Numbered from the stretch's first letter, positions 45,899 to 55,134 are shown. The stretch: 64,000 bases of DNA from Devosia sp. Root635 (GCF_001427605.1 NZ_LMGZ01000018.1:248001-312000); one strand, 5' to 3'. Made by a program: numbers and translations. Notes: generated from the letters alone by a model not told the origin.

Positions 45899-47104
45899 AT
45901 GACCTTCACCCGTAAATCCTTCGACCCCACCGCGACCGGCCCGCTGGCCGGCATTCGCGTGCTCGACCTTTCCCGGCTGATGGCCGGGAATATGCTCAGC
46001 CTGCAACTGGCGGATTTCGGGGCCGATGTGGTCAAGGTGGAACCGCCCGAGGGCGATCCGCTGCGGGATTGGCGGGATGACGGGCACTCGCTGTTCTGGA
46101 AGACCTATGGGCGCAACAAGCGGTCGGTGGCGCTGAACCTGCGGCAGGCGCCGGCCATGGCGGCTTTGTGGACGCTGGTCGAGACGGCGGATGTGTTCAT
46201 CGAGAATTATCGGCCGGGGACGCTGGAAAAGATGGGGCTGGCGCCCGACAAGCTGCTGACGCGCAATCCCGACCTCATCGTGGTCAGGATTTCCGGCTTC
46301 GGGCAGACCGGGCCCTATGCGCAATATCCCGGCTTCGGCACGCTGATCGAGGCGATGAGCGGCTTTGCCGACCGCACCGGTTTTCCCGACCGCGAACCGG
46401 TGCTGCCGCCGCTGGCGCTGGCCGACATGGTGGCCGGCATCTATGGCGCCTCGGCGACGATGATGGCGCTTTATGCGCGGCAGGCGGGGACGGCGCGGGG
46501 GCAGGTGATCGACCTGAGCCTGCTGGAGCCGATGTTCTCGGTGCTGGGGCCGGAAGCAGCGATCCATGCCGTCACCGGCAAGGTGAAACAGCGGGCGGGC
46601 AGCGCGTCGAACACAGCCTCGCCGCGCAATGTTTATAAATGTGCCGATGGCAAATATCTGGCGCTGTCGGGCTCGACGCCGGCGGTGGCGCGGCGGATAT
46701 TCGAGATTATCGGGCGACCCGACATGAATGACGATCCGCGCTTTGCCACCAATTCGGACCGGGTCAGGCACCGGGCGCTGGTGGACGAGGCGATTGGCGG
46801 CTGGTTTGCGACGCGCGACAGCGCGGAGGCATTGGAAACCATGCGGCAGGCCGGCGCGACGGTGGGGCCGATCTTTGATATTGCCGATGCCATGGCCGAT
46901 CCGCATTTTGAACAACGCGAGATTATCGTCGCGGCGGAAGACGACACGTTCGGCACGTTGCCGATGCACGATATCGTACCGAAAATGTCGGCTACGCCGG
47001 GCGTCTGGCGGCTGCCGGCGCCGGAGCTGGGGCAGCATAGCGAAGCGGTGTTGCGGGAAGCCGGGCTCGATGCGGACGCCATTGCCGCGGCGGTGGCGCC
47101 ATGA
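45899..47104 (+). CDS. CaiB/BaiF-family CoA transferase
   Basis: Family III CoA transferases move CoA between carboxylic acids through an Asp-bound intermediate. The 401-residue product begins with GIRVLDLSRLMAGNMLSLQL and has DFGADVVKVEPPEGDPLRDW, a family hallmark, and the later VFIENYRPGTLEKMGL. The active-site Asp is likely in LADMVAGIYGA (near 179). Its stop overlaps the start of the CitE-type lyase gene (ATGA), so the two enzymes probably act in sequence: activation of a hydroxy acid to its CoA ester, then cleavage. The acid is unknown. Confidence 0.92.
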   Translation: MTFTRKSFDPTATGPLAGIRVLDLSRLMAGNMLSLQLADFGADVVKVEPPEGDPLRDWRDDGHSLFWKTYGRNKRSVALNLRQAPAMAALWTLVETADVFIENYRPGTLEKMGLAPDKLLTRNPDLIVVRISGFGQTGPYAQYPGFGTLIEAMSGFADRTGFPDREPVLPPLALADMVAGIYGASATMMALYARQAGTARGQVIDLSLLEPMFSVLGPEAAIHAVTGKVKQRAGSASNTASPRNVYKCADGKYLALSGSTPAVARRIFEIIGRPDMNDDPRFATNSDRVRHRALVDEAIGGWFATRDSAEALETMRQAGATVGPIFDIADAMADPHFEQREIIVAAEDDTFGTLPMHDIVPKMSATPGVWRLPAPELGQHSEAVLREAGLDADAIAAAVAP

Positions 47105-47925
47105 TCCGCTCGCTGCTCTATGTGCCCGGCCATTCCGAGCGGTTTCTGGCCAGGGCGCATGAGCGCGGTGCCGATGCGATCATACTCGACCTGGAGGATG
47201 CCGTGCCGCCCGAGCACAAGCTGGCGGCGCGCGAGCGGCTGGCCGAGAGCGTGCCGGCGGTGGGGCGCAATGGTGCAAGGGTGTTCGTGCGGATCAATGC
47301 CGGCGAGATGGCCCGCGCCGATGCGGCGGCGGCCTGCCGGGCGGGTGCCGAAGGGCTCTATGTGCCCAAGGTGCGCGATGCAGGGACGCTGGCGGAACTG
47401 GCGACGCTGCTGCACGAACTGGAAGTGCCGCTGCGGCGTGAACCTATGGCTTTCGTGCCGGTGCTGGAAGACCCCGGCGCGGTGCTCGATGCCAGGCTGA
47501 TCGCGCGGGCGCCGCGCGTCCTGGCGCTGACCACCGGCGGCGAGGACCTGGCGCTGGCGCTGGGCGGCACTCCGACCCCGGATGTGCTGCGCCTGCCCAA
47601 GCTGCTGGTGCATTATGCCGCCAAGGCCGAGGGCGTGCTGTCATTCGGGCTGCTGCGCTCGACCGCCGACTATGCCGACAGCGACGCCATCGCCGCAGCG
47701 GCGCGCGAGGCGCGGGAACACGGCTTCGACGGCGCATCCTGCGTGCATCCGGCGCTGGTGCCGCTGCTCAATGCGGGATTTGCGCCCAGCGCCGAGGACC
47801 GCGCCTGGGCGGAGCGTGTGGTGGCAGCGGCCGCCGGCGGGGCGGGGGCATTCTCGGTGGATGGAAATATGGTCGACGCCCCGGTCATCGCGCGGGCACG
47901 GGCGATCCTGGCGGTCGGCCGCTAA
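47101..47925 (+). CDS. CitE/HpcH-type CoA-ester lyase
   Basis: The product is 274 residues. It has the TIM-barrel of the HpcH/HpaI aldolase and citrate lyase beta family: RSLLYVPGHSERFLARA (3-19), DLEDAVPPEHK (30-40) carrying the acidic pair near the metal, and TTGGEDLALALGG. Members cleave malyl-CoA, citramalyl-CoA and similar beta-hydroxyacyl-CoA esters. Coupling with the CaiB-type transferase supports a step such as citramalyl-CoA or malyl-CoA cleavage. It closes the catabolic locus. The next 150 bases hold no recognisable feature. Confidence 0.88.
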   Translation: MIRSLLYVPGHSERFLARAHERGADAIILDLEDAVPPEHKLAARERLAESVPAVGRNGARVFVRINAGEMARADAAAACRAGAEGLYVPKVRDAGTLAELATLLHELEVPLRREPMAFVPVLEDPGAVLDARLIARAPRVLALTTGGEDLALALGGTPTPDVLRLPKLLVHYAAKAEGVLSFGLLRSTADYADSDAIAAAAREAREHGFDGASCVHPALVPLLNAGFAPSAEDRAWAERVVAAAAGGAGAFSVDGNMVDAPVIARARAILAVGR

Positions 47926-48075
47926 AGCATCGGGAACAGGTGGTGCGAGACACGAGGTGTGATGACCGCAGACTCCTAGTCTATGAGGGCAACATGGCGC
48001 TGGCTGGACTTAACGCCATAAAATTGTAGCCGTATTTCGCGTCGATCTTCAGGGCGGAGGCTTCCGCCGCCGATG

Positions 48076-49140
48076 CTACTGGCAGGAAGCCGCCGTGTTT
48101 TCTGATGAAGAAGGCCCTGACCTGATCAAAGGCCGTGGCGCCGCCAGGCGCTGCGCCGGCCTTTCAATCAGATGCCAGCTCACCGTAGCCACGGCGCCAA
48201 CCGTGGCCAGCACCACCGCGAAATATGCATAGAGGTCGAAATGGTCTTTTGGCCATTGCGTCCACACCAGAACGATCACGGGAAGGTGCCAGATGTAGAT
48301 GCTGTAGCTGGCATCTCCCATCCTAACCAACCATTTGGGGGGCGTCGCTCGACGGGAGCGCTCAAGGGCCATGCTGCCATAGAGAACTAGCGCCGATGGC
48401 ATTCCGAATATGAGCACACGATAGGGCGAAACGTCCTCTACCCAACGACCGCCAGGCCAAACCAAAACTACTGCGGCCGAAAACCCGAGCAACCCGGTGA
48501 GGATGGCAGTGAGAGCAAAGCGATCCGTTCGCGTCACCAAGGCAGCCACCGCCGCCCCTCCCAGAAACTCAAGCATCGTCAAGTTTGTGGCCATGTCTTT
48601 CGGGATCATGTCCAGTTGGCCGAATATCACGATGGAGCAGATTATCAGTGCGATCAATGGAAAGCGCCGCGCGCTGGTTCCTGGCAGCGAAAGCCAGAGC
48701 ACAGCCCCAACGATGAGATAGAAACGAATCTCCATTGTCAGGGTCCATGCGACCGAAAGGATGGGCGGAAAGTCGTAAAGCGTGATCTGTGCCAGTGCAG
48801 TCTGAACCGAGTAAAACTGGCTATCGTTAATTGCCATCATCGCCAGGAGGGCAATCCAAAATACCGGGTAGATTCGAAGAGCGCGCCTGATCAAAAAGGC
48901 GGAAGCGGCCTGTCGCCCGCCTTGGGCGTGGCGCGTCACTAGGTACATCACGGCACCAGATATGCAGAAGAAAAGATCCACGCCTGCATGAGCCGAAGGC
49001 GTGGTTACCCTCTCAATTATGAACGCCATCCAGTCGGGCTTTGGTCCGCCCGATAGAAGCAAGTGGCCGATAACGACCATTCCTGCGGCAGCGCCGCGCA
49101 GGGCTTGGATGGACTCCCACTTGTTCTGATTTATCGACAT
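48076..49140 (-). CDS. Acyltransferase family 3 membrane protein
   Basis: The product is 354 residues with about 10 spans. LRGAAAGMVVIGHLL near the start holds the R-x9-10-H motif, and DLFFCISGAVM is also typical. I start at the Met at 49140 (MSINQNKWES), where the family homology begins; the frame is open further up but runs into the divergent lysozyme gene region. These enzymes O-acetylate surface polysaccharides, and phages use them to change serotype. GC is lower than its surroundings (30 of 60 at 48601-48660), which suggests transfer. It is the neighbour of a phage-type lysozyme gene and a tRNA, so it may belong to an integrated element remnant. Confidence 0.85.
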   Translation of the reverse strand: MSINQNKWESIQALRGAAAGMVVIGHLLLSGGPKPDWMAFIIERVTTPSAHAGVDLFFCISGAVMYLVTRHAQGGRQAASAFLIRRALRIYPVFWIALLAMMAINDSQFYSVQTALAQITLYDFPPILSVAWTLTMEIRFYLIVGAVLWLSLPGTSARRFPLIALIICSIVIFGQLDMIPKDMATNLTMLEFLGGAAVAALVTRTDRFALTAILTGLLGFSAAVVLVWPGGRWVEDVSPYRVLIFGMPSALVLYGSMALERSRRATPPKWLVRMGDASYSIYIWHLPVIVLVWTQWPKDHFDLYAYFAVVLATVGAVATVSWHLIERPAQRLAAPRPLIRSGPSSSENTAASCQ

Positions 49141-49216
49141 ACGCGGAATATCGCACCACCTCCCAGGCTTTGACCAGTCGAATACCTCGACACCCCAATA
49201 TCGATAGGAGACCACC

Positions 49217-49618
49217 ATGGACCGCAATTTCGCGCGGGCGCTTTCGGCTGTCCTCAAGCAGGAGGGCGGCTATGTCGACCATCCCGCCGATCCGGGCGGG
49301 GCGACCAATATGGGGATCACGCACAAGACGCTGGCGCGCTGGCGCATGGTCTCGCCGTGGTGGAAGCTGCCCAAAAGCGCGGTGATGGAATTGCAGCGGC
49401 CGGAGGCGGCGAAGATCTATCGGGCCAACTATTGGGACGCTGTGCGCGGCGATGATCTGCCATCCGGGCTCGACCTGGCGCTGTTTGACTTCGCAGTGAA
49501 CAGTGGGCCGGGCCGGGCGGTCAAGATGCTGCAAACCATCGTTGGCGTCACCGCTGATGGGCAATGCTGCGGGGAGGGCGATGGTGGAGGGGACTGGATT
49601 CGAACCAGTGTACGCTAA
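49217..49618 (+). pseudogene. Truncated phage-type lysozyme (glycoside hydrolase family 108)
   Basis: The N-terminal domain is intact: EGGYVDHPADPGGATNMGIT (16-35) holds the catalytic Glu16 of this peptidoglycan-cleaving family. The C-terminal peptidoglycan-binding domain starts normally (YWDAVRGDDLPSGLDLALF) but breaks off after VGVTADG at about residue 115. The remaining codons read into the 3' half of tRNA-Tyr on the opposite strand. AGGAGA upstream fits the ATG at 49217. The gene was probably cut at the tRNA by integration or deletion of a prophage; a partly active product cannot be ruled out. Confidence 0.72.
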
Positions 49619-49666
49619 GCGGTCAGATTTACAGTCTGATGGATTTAACCACTCTCCCACCCCTCC
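49582..49666 (-). tRNA. tRNA-Tyr (anticodon GUA)
   Basis: An 85-base tRNA with the long variable arm of class II bacterial tRNA-Tyr, read on the - strand with encoded CCA. The acceptor begins GGAGGGG and pairs with CCCCTCC. The anticodon loop CTGTAAA gives GTA, and the T-loop holds GGTTCGAATCC. Its 3' end meets the end of the truncated lysozyme gene. Confidence 0.95.
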
Positions 49667-49860
49667 ACAACAACGTCGCCTGGGTAGGAAAACGAAGCGC
49701 CGGGGCGCATCGTCGGGCGGTTTATGGTGGTCCGATGACAGTGTGTCAACACCCGTTTGGCAAAGCCCCGCAAAAAACCGGCGAGGCGGCGCGGTTGTGG
49801 TGAACGGGCGGGCAAAACCGCGTTCCCTGCGGAACATAACGGCTGAGGACTGGGGGATTT

Positions 49861-49934
49861 TGGAGCGGGTAGCGGGAATCGAACCCGCATATTCAGCTTG
49901 GAAGGCTGCTGCTCTACCACTGAGCTATACCCGC
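49861..49934 (-). tRNA. tRNA-Gly (anticodon UCC)
   Basis: A 74-base cloverleaf on the - strand with encoded CCA. The acceptor GCGGGTA pairs with TACCCGC. The D-arm is AGCTCAGTGGTAGAGC. The anticodon loop CTTCCAA gives TCC. It lies 194 bases upstream of tRNA-Tyr, so both may come from one transcript. No gene is visible from 49935 to 50096. Confidence 0.95.
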
Positions 49935-50096
49935 AAGGTCGGTGACCGACGCGCTAGCCAATAGCCCGGCATGGCCGTGGCTGACAAGGCCTGTGATGAC
50001 GGAAATGGCAGGTGGCCCATGCGTCGGCGGGGCCGGAGAGGTGGATTGCCCGGACAAGCCGGGCAATGGCGATGGATGGGAACGCCGGCGGGGCGG

Positions 50097-51317
50097 TCAG
50101 GCGTCGTAGCGGACCCCGGCGTGATCGAGCGTGCGGGTGATACCGCGCAGTTCGGCGAGGCCCTTCATGCGGCCGATGGTGGGATAGCCGGGCTGCGCGG
50201 TGGTGCGGCCGAGATCGTCGAGGATGTCCTGGCCGTGATCGGGGCGCATGGGAATCTGCCAGTCGGCGCGGCCGGTGGCCTTGCGGCGGCGTTCCTCGGC
50301 CAGGATGACCGCGATCAGCGATACCATGTCGGTATCGCCTTCGAGATGCTCGGCTTCGTGGAACGAGCCCTTGAGGGCGGCGCTCTCGCGCTTGACGTTG
50401 CGCAGGTGCAGGAAATGCACGCGGTGGCCCAGCTCGGCCATGATGGCAGGCAGGTCGTTGTCGGGGCGGGCGCCGAGCGAGCCCGAGCACAGGGTCATGC
50501 CATTGGCCGGACTGTCGACGGCGTCGAGGATGGTCCTGAAATCGGCGCGGGTCGACATGATGCGGGGGAGGCCGAGCAGGGCGAACGGGGGATCGTCGGG
50601 GTGGCAGCAGAGGCGCAGGCCGAGATCTTCGGCCAGCGGCACCACCTGTTCGAGGAAGTCGATGAAGTGCCGGCGCAAGCGGTCGGCGGAGATGGCGCCA
50701 TACTGGTCGAGATGGGCGCGCATGTCATCGAGCGACATGGAATCGGTGGAGCCGGGCAGGCCCATGGTGACGCTGCGCGCCAGGATGGCCTTGCCGGCGT
50801 CGTCGAGCAGGGCGAAGCGGCCGGCAGCTTCATCGACGATGGCATCGGTATAGTCGGCGGCGGCGCCTGAGCGGGCCAGGATGTGGATGTCGAAGGCGGC
50901 GAAGTCGTTGATATCGAAGCGCATGCAGGTGCCGCCATGGGGCAGGCGCCAGCGCAGGGCGGTGCGGGTCCAGTCGAGCACCGGCATGAAATTGTAGCAG
51001 ATCACCTCGATTCCGGCGGCGGCGACATGCTCCATGCTGGTGCGATAATTGGCGATATGGGTGCGCCAGTCGCCGGTCTGCTTCTTGATGTCTTCCGAGA
51101 TCGGCAGGCTTTCGACCACGTCCCAGTTGAGGCCCGAGGGCGAGCCGTCCTTGCCGGTGGCGATCTGGTGCTGGCGGCGGGCGATTTCATCGGGCGTCCA
51201 CACCGCCCCGTTGGGGACGTGATGCAGCGCCGAAACCACGCCTTCGGCGCCGCTCTGGATAATGTCGTCGATGCTGGTGAGATCCTGCGGGCCGAACCAG
51301 CGCCAGGTCTGTCTCAT
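50097..51317 (-). CDS. uxuA: Mannonate dehydratase
   Basis: It dehydrates D-mannonate to 2-keto-3-deoxygluconate in the isomerase route of glucuronate breakdown. The product is 406 residues with a TIM-barrel. MRQTWRWFGPQD begins at residue 1 and is the family start; the frame open upstream is not coding. VICYNFMPVLDWTRT, RLCCHPDDPP and the C-terminal MRPDHGQ carry the metal ligands. It is the last gene of a four-gene operon after the TRAP transporter. The other isomerase-route enzymes (UxaC, UxuB) are not in the window. Confidence 0.95.
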   Translation of the reverse strand: MRQTWRWFGPQDLTSIDDIIQSGAEGVVSALHHVPNGAVWTPDEIARRQHQIATGKDGSPSGLNWDVVESLPISEDIKKQTGDWRTHIANYRTSMEHVAAAGIEVICYNFMPVLDWTRTALRWRLPHGGTCMRFDINDFAAFDIHILARSGAAADYTDAIVDEAAGRFALLDDAGKAILARSVTMGLPGSTDSMSLDDMRAHLDQYGAISADRLRRHFIDFLEQVVPLAEDLGLRLCCHPDDPPFALLGLPRIMSTRADFRTILDAVDSPANGMTLCSGSLGARPDNDLPAIMAELGHRVHFLHLRNVKRESAALKGSFHEAEHLEGDTDMVSLIAVILAEERRRKATGRADWQIPMRPDHGQDILDDLGRTTAQPGYPTIGRMKGLAELRGITRTLDHAGVRYDA

Positions 51318-51379
51318 GGTAGACTCCGGAAAGAGAAAAAGCGGGTCGCGCCGGGAAGAACGCGACCCACAGTGGGAGA

Positions 51380-52663
51380 TCAGCTTCCGAATGCCAGGCG
51401 CGGCAGCCACAGCACCAGATCAGGCACGAACAGCAGCACGGCGATTAGCGCGACGACGGCGGCGATGAAGGGGATCGATTCGATGGAATATTCCTCGATC
51501 GACACATTCATCAGCGAGCAGACCGCGAACATGGCCGAGCCGCTGGGCCAGGTCATGCCGCCCAGGGTGACGATGGACATCATCAGGATGCCGAAATGCA
51601 CCGGGTCCATGCCGATCTGGGTGATGATCGGCACGAAGATCGGCGTGAGCAGCAGCACCATGACGGTGCTGTCCAGCGCGAGGCCCGCCACCAGCAGGAA
51701 GAGCAGGATGACCAGCACGATCATGTTGGGATCGGTGATGCCGGCCAGCATCCAGCCCGCCAGTTCCTGGGGCACCTGCATGTAGATGGTGGCATAGCCC
51801 ACCATGCCGCTCATCAGGATGATGAGCATGATGAGGCCGACATCGGAGGTGGCCTGGCCGAAGCTCTGCCACACCTTTTCCAGCGTCAACTCGCGATGGG
51901 CGAAAAAACCGATGGCCAGGGCATAGACCACCGCGGCCGCGCCGACTTCGGAGGGGGTGAACAGGCCGCCGCGAATGGCCAGCACCAACGCCACCGGGAA
52001 GAGCAGGGCCCATTTGGCATCCCAGCAGGCGACAGCGAGCGCCTTGAAGGTGGGGCGCTCGCTGTCGGCGACCACGTATTTGCGGCGCTTGGCGATGACA
52101 TAGGTGGTCAGCATGAGCACCAGCATCATCAGGACGCCGGGAATGATGCCCGCCAGGAACAGCCGGCCGATCGAGACATTGCCGACAAAGCCATAGAGGA
52201 TGAGGCCGATGGAGGGCGGGATGGTGGCGGTGATGAGCGAGCCGACGGCGATGGTGGCGGCCGCGAAGCCCTTGCCATAACCCTTGGCGATCATGGTCGG
52301 CCCGAGGATACGGGCTTCCATGGCGGCATCGGCCACGGCCGAGCCGGAAACGCCGCCCATGAGGGTGGAGAGCACGATGGCGACCTGCGCCAGCCCGCCC
52401 GACATCCAGCCCACCGAAATCAGCGCCACCTTGAGCAGGCGCGCGGTGATGCCGCTTTCATTCATCAGGTGGCCGGCGAGCACGAAGAAGGGCACGGCCA
52501 GGAGCGGGAAGCTCTGGCTCATCGAGGCGATCTTCTGCACCCCGATGGACATGGGCATGCCCTGGGTGGTCATGAAGAAGATGAAGCCGGAAATGCCGGT
52601 CGCAAAGGCGACGGGCATGCCGAGGATCATGAGAATAACGAAGGCGATACCGATCAGGGCCAT
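51380..52663 (-). CDS. TRAP transporter large permease (DctM-type)
   Basis: The product is 427 residues with about 12 spans. The DctM family is recognised by GMPVAFATGISGF, the VPFFVLAGHLMNESG segment, STLMGGVSGSAVADAA and, later, ATIPPSIGLILYG. It carries the solute together with sodium ions. The start lies two bases after the stop of the small permease gene. Next to uxuA, a hexuronate such as glucuronate or galacturonate is the probable substrate. Confidence 0.95.
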   Translation of the reverse strand: MALIGIAFVILMILGMPVAFATGISGFIFFMTTQGMPMSIGVQKIASMSQSFPLLAVPFFVLAGHLMNESGITARLLKVALISVGWMSGGLAQVAIVLSTLMGGVSGSAVADAAMEARILGPTMIAKGYGKGFAAATIAVGSLITATIPPSIGLILYGFVGNVSIGRLFLAGIIPGVLMMLVLMLTTYVIAKRRKYVVADSERPTFKALAVACWDAKWALLFPVALVLAIRGGLFTPSEVGAAAVVYALAIGFFAHRELTLEKVWQSFGQATSDVGLIMLIILMSGMVGYATIYMQVPQELAGWMLAGITDPNMIVLVILLFLLVAGLALDSTVMVLLLTPIFVPIITQIGMDPVHFGILMMSIVTLGGMTWPSGSAMFAVCSLMNVSIEEYSIESIPFIAAVVALIAVLLFVPDLVLWLPRLAFGS

Positions 52664-52665
52664 GG

Positions 52666-53187
52666 CTAAAGCTCCAGCGTGGGTGCGCTGGCTTCGATCT
52701 CGGCCTGCGTGCGGTTATAGATGAGCAGTTCCTGCTGGCGGCCACGGAAGGCGCGGATCATGTTGTAGACCAGCGTGGCGCCGATCAGCACGCAGCCCAC
52801 CGGCACGGCGACGGTAACCCAGGCATAGGACAGGCTGCTGTCGCCGAAGGTGCGCTCGTGGTTGAGCAGGGTCAGCTTCCAGCCTTCCACGGTCAATACG
52901 GCGAGGAAGGCGAGAATGACGAGAGAGCAGACGAATTCGAGCCAGAAACGGCGCTGGTAGCCGAGGCGGGACACCAGCACTTCCATGCCCAGATGCGATT
53001 TTTCGCGCATGGCCTTGTTGGAGCCGAAGAAGCACAGCCAGATGAAGAGCAGTTGCGCCATGTCCACCGACCAGATCAGCGGATGGCCGAAAAACCGCAG
53101 GACGGCGGCGGTGAAAACCAGGCCGGTGATGCCGGCGAGCAGGGCGAAGCAGATCGCCAGCTCGAGTTGAGCCAAGCGCTTGAGCAT
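52666..53187 (-). CDS. TRAP transporter small permease (DctQ-type)
   Basis: The product is 173 residues with four predicted spans (about 13-33, 43-60, 85-105, 125-147), the DctQ layout. WSVDMAQLLFIWLCFFGSNKA and EKSHLGMEVL in the second and following segments are typical. It works with DctM and the binding protein. It lies in the same operon, separated from the binding-protein gene by a stem-loop. Confidence 0.93.
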   Translation of the reverse strand: MLKRLAQLELAICFALLAGITGLVFTAAVLRFFGHPLIWSVDMAQLLFIWLCFFGSNKAMREKSHLGMEVLVSRLGYQRRFWLEFVCSLVILAFLAVLTVEGWKLTLLNHERTFGDSSLSYAWVTVAVPVGCVLIGATLVYNMIRAFRGRQQELLIYNRTQAEIEASAPTLEL

Positions 53188-53212
53188 GATTCATTCCGAT
53201 GGGTGAGAGGTT

Positions 53213-53234
53213 GCGGGCTCCCGTGGGAGCCCGC
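53213..53234 (-). promoter_or_regulatory. Intercistronic hairpin after the TRAP binding-protein gene
   Basis: A near-perfect palindrome, GCGGGCTCC / GGAGCCCGC with a 4-base loop, begins about 10 bases after the binding-protein stop on the - strand and has no T tract. It most likely stabilises the upstream message so that more binding protein is made than permease. Confidence 0.55.
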
Positions 53235-53244
53235 TGGAGATGTA

Positions 53245-54225
53245 TCAGGGGGCGTTGGCGATCGCCTGGAGCTCATCGCGCAAAGCGCCGTAGCCGAGTT
53301 TGTCGTAGACGCCGGCCGTGGCTTCCTTGAAGGGCGTGACGTCGATCTCGTTGACGGTCATGCCCGCCGCGACCAGGTCGGCCTCGATCTGGGCCAGGGC
53401 GTCCTGGGTGCCGTAGGAGGCGATGTCGCCGGCCTTGAGCGCTTCGTCGCGCAGCACTTTCTGCAGCTCGGCAGGCAGGCTGTCGAACCAGGGACCGGAG
53501 GTAACCAGGCCGGTGATCAGGTTGATGTGGCCGGTCTTGGTCAGCACCGAGGTCACTTCATCGAGGTTGGCGCCCTGGCCGGCGGGAAGCTGGGCTTCCA
53601 CGGCGTCGATGACGTTCTGTTCCAGGGCCGAATAGACTTCGGCGAAGGCCATCGGGGTCGGCACGGCACCCATGGCGGACACCGTTTCGGTCCAGACCGG
53701 GGCGCCGGGGGTGCGCATGCGCACGCCGGCAAGGTCGGCCGGGGTGTGAACCGGCATCTTGGTCCAGAGGTGACGCTCACCCTGCCACCAGTTGAACGAC
53801 AGGACCTGATGGCCCGAGGTGTCATGCAGCTTCTTCACCCATTCCTCGAACTTGTCGGACACCACGACCTTGCGGATGCCGTCATAGCCCGAAGCCAGAT
53901 AAGGTGCGCCGAGCACGCCGAACTCGTTGACGAAGGCAGCGAGACGCCCGCCATCAACCACCACGGCGACCGGCGCACCGGCGCGGGCCTGCTCCAGCAC
54001 GTCCTCATCGGGGCCGAGCTGGGAATTGGGGAACAGCTTGACTTCGATGGCGCCGTTGGATGCCGTGGCGACATTGTCGCGGAAGGCTTCGAGGCCCTTG
54101 TAGAGCGGGTCCGAGGTGGCGAGCGCGGTATTGACGCTCAGGGTATAGTCAGCCGACAGAGCCGGGGCGGCGTAAGAGATGATCAGGCCAGCAGCAAAAG
54201 CCGCGGCGAGCGGTGTGAATTTCAT
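53245..54225 (-). CDS. TRAP transporter substrate-binding protein (DctP-type)
   Basis: The product is 326 residues with a Sec signal peptide (about 1-24, ending Ala-Leu-Ser-Ala). The DctP fold is recognised by the SNGAIEVKLFPNSQLG segment, the RMRTPGAPVWTETVSAMG region carrying the conserved Arg that binds the substrate carboxylate, and AFAEVYSALEQNVIDAVE. It captures the acid in the periplasm for the permease pair. Gene context (uxuA, GntR regulator) suggests a hexuronate. It is the first gene of the operon. Confidence 0.93.
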   Translation of the reverse strand: MKFTPLAAAFAAGLIISYAAPALSADYTLSVNTALATSDPLYKGLEAFRDNVATASNGAIEVKLFPNSQLGPDEDVLEQARAGAPVAVVVDGGRLAAFVNEFGVLGAPYLASGYDGIRKVVVSDKFEEWVKKLHDTSGHQVLSFNWWQGERHLWTKMPVHTPADLAGVRMRTPGAPVWTETVSAMGAVPTPMAFAEVYSALEQNVIDAVEAQLPAGQGANLDEVTSVLTKTGHINLITGLVTSGPWFDSLPAELQKVLRDEALKAGDIASYGTQDALAQIEADLVAAGMTVNEIDVTPFKEATAGVYDKLGYGALRDELQAIANAP

Positions 54226-54288
54226 GTGGTTCCTCCCTTGCGGCCGGGGCCGCTACGAGCCGGGCATCTATGCAACGGCTATGGAGAA

Positions 54289-54308
54289 ATGGTAGTATGG
54301 TAGTATAC
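54289..54308. promoter_or_regulatory. Tandem 8-bp repeat in the divergent TRAP/GntR control region
   Basis: ATGGTAGT occurs twice without a gap (54289-54296 and 54297-54304) and is followed by ATAC, so that TGGTAGTATAC resembles a half-site of the TGGTATACCA element bound by uronate regulators of the GntR family. It lies between the divergent starts of the binding protein (54225) and the GntR gene (54319), very close to the latter. Confidence 0.4.
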
Positions 54309-54318
54309 GGGAGTCAAT

Positions 54319-55023
54319 ATGACGATGATTTCGCCACTGTCTGACAGCATCAGTCCGCTCGCGCGGCCCGCTACCGTGGGCAACAAGGTGTTCGAGGCCA
54401 TGCGCCAGGCGATCATCCAGTTGCAGTTGCGGCCGGGCGATCCGCTGTCGGAAGCCGAGATGGCGCGCCAGTTCGGCGTGTCGCGGCAGCCAGTGCGCGA
54501 AGCCTTCATCAAGCTGGCGGAGGTGGGGCTGGTCGAAATCCGGCCGCAGCGCGGAACCTCGGTGGTGATGATCTCCCGGCGCGAGGTGGAAAATGCCCGC
54601 TTCATCCGCGAGGCCATCGAGGTGGCAGTGGCACGCAGGGCGGCGGAGGTGGCTGATTCGAGCCATCACGGCATGCTCGACGGGCTGATTGAACGGCAGC
54701 GCCTGGCCAACCGGGCAGGCGACCTGGCCGAGTTCCTGCGGCTCGACGAAGCCTTCCACCAGGCCATCGCCCAGGCGGCCGACTGCGAACGGGCCTGGCG
54801 CCTGCTGGAAAATCTCAAGGCGCAGATGGACCGGGTGCGCTACCTGTCACTGGCGGACGCCACGCCGCTCGAAACGCTAATCGAGCAGCATGCCGTCATT
54901 GCCGACAGCATTCGCCGGCACGACGCGAATGCCGCTGAAGCCGGCATTCGCCAGCACCTGAGCGAAATCCTGACCTCGCTGCCCAAGGTCGCGGCGGCCC
55001 ATTCGGACTGGTTCACGGCTTAG
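54319..55023 (+). CDS. GntR-family (FadR/FCD) regulator of the hexuronate operon
   Basis: The product is 234 residues. The winged helix-turn-helix spans about 22-80, with QPGDPLSEAEMA-like sequence LRPGDPLSEAEMARQFGVSR and QPVREAFIKLAEVGLVE. The C-terminal helical FCD domain has the likely metal-binding residues (Asp and His in RLDEAFHQAIA, His in EQHAVIADSI). It is divergent from the TRAP-uxuA operon and probably represses it until a uronate or its catabolite binds. GGGAG precedes the start. Confidence 0.92.
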   Translation: MTMISPLSDSISPLARPATVGNKVFEAMRQAIIQLQLRPGDPLSEAEMARQFGVSRQPVREAFIKLAEVGLVEIRPQRGTSVVMISRREVENARFIREAIEVAVARRAAEVADSSHHGMLDGLIERQRLANRAGDLAEFLRLDEAFHQAIAQAADCERAWRLLENLKAQMDRVRYLSLADATPLETLIEQHAVIADSIRRHDANAAEAGIRQHLSEILTSLPKVAAAHSDWFTA

Positions 55024-55134
55024 GGGCCGTATTTGCGGGAATGACCCGGTGATGGGCGGGGAGACCAACCGCGGCCGCCCCCATCCAGCGCTGCGCGCCA
55101 TCGTCTCCCCGAGGGGAGAAGAATAGGAGTTGTG

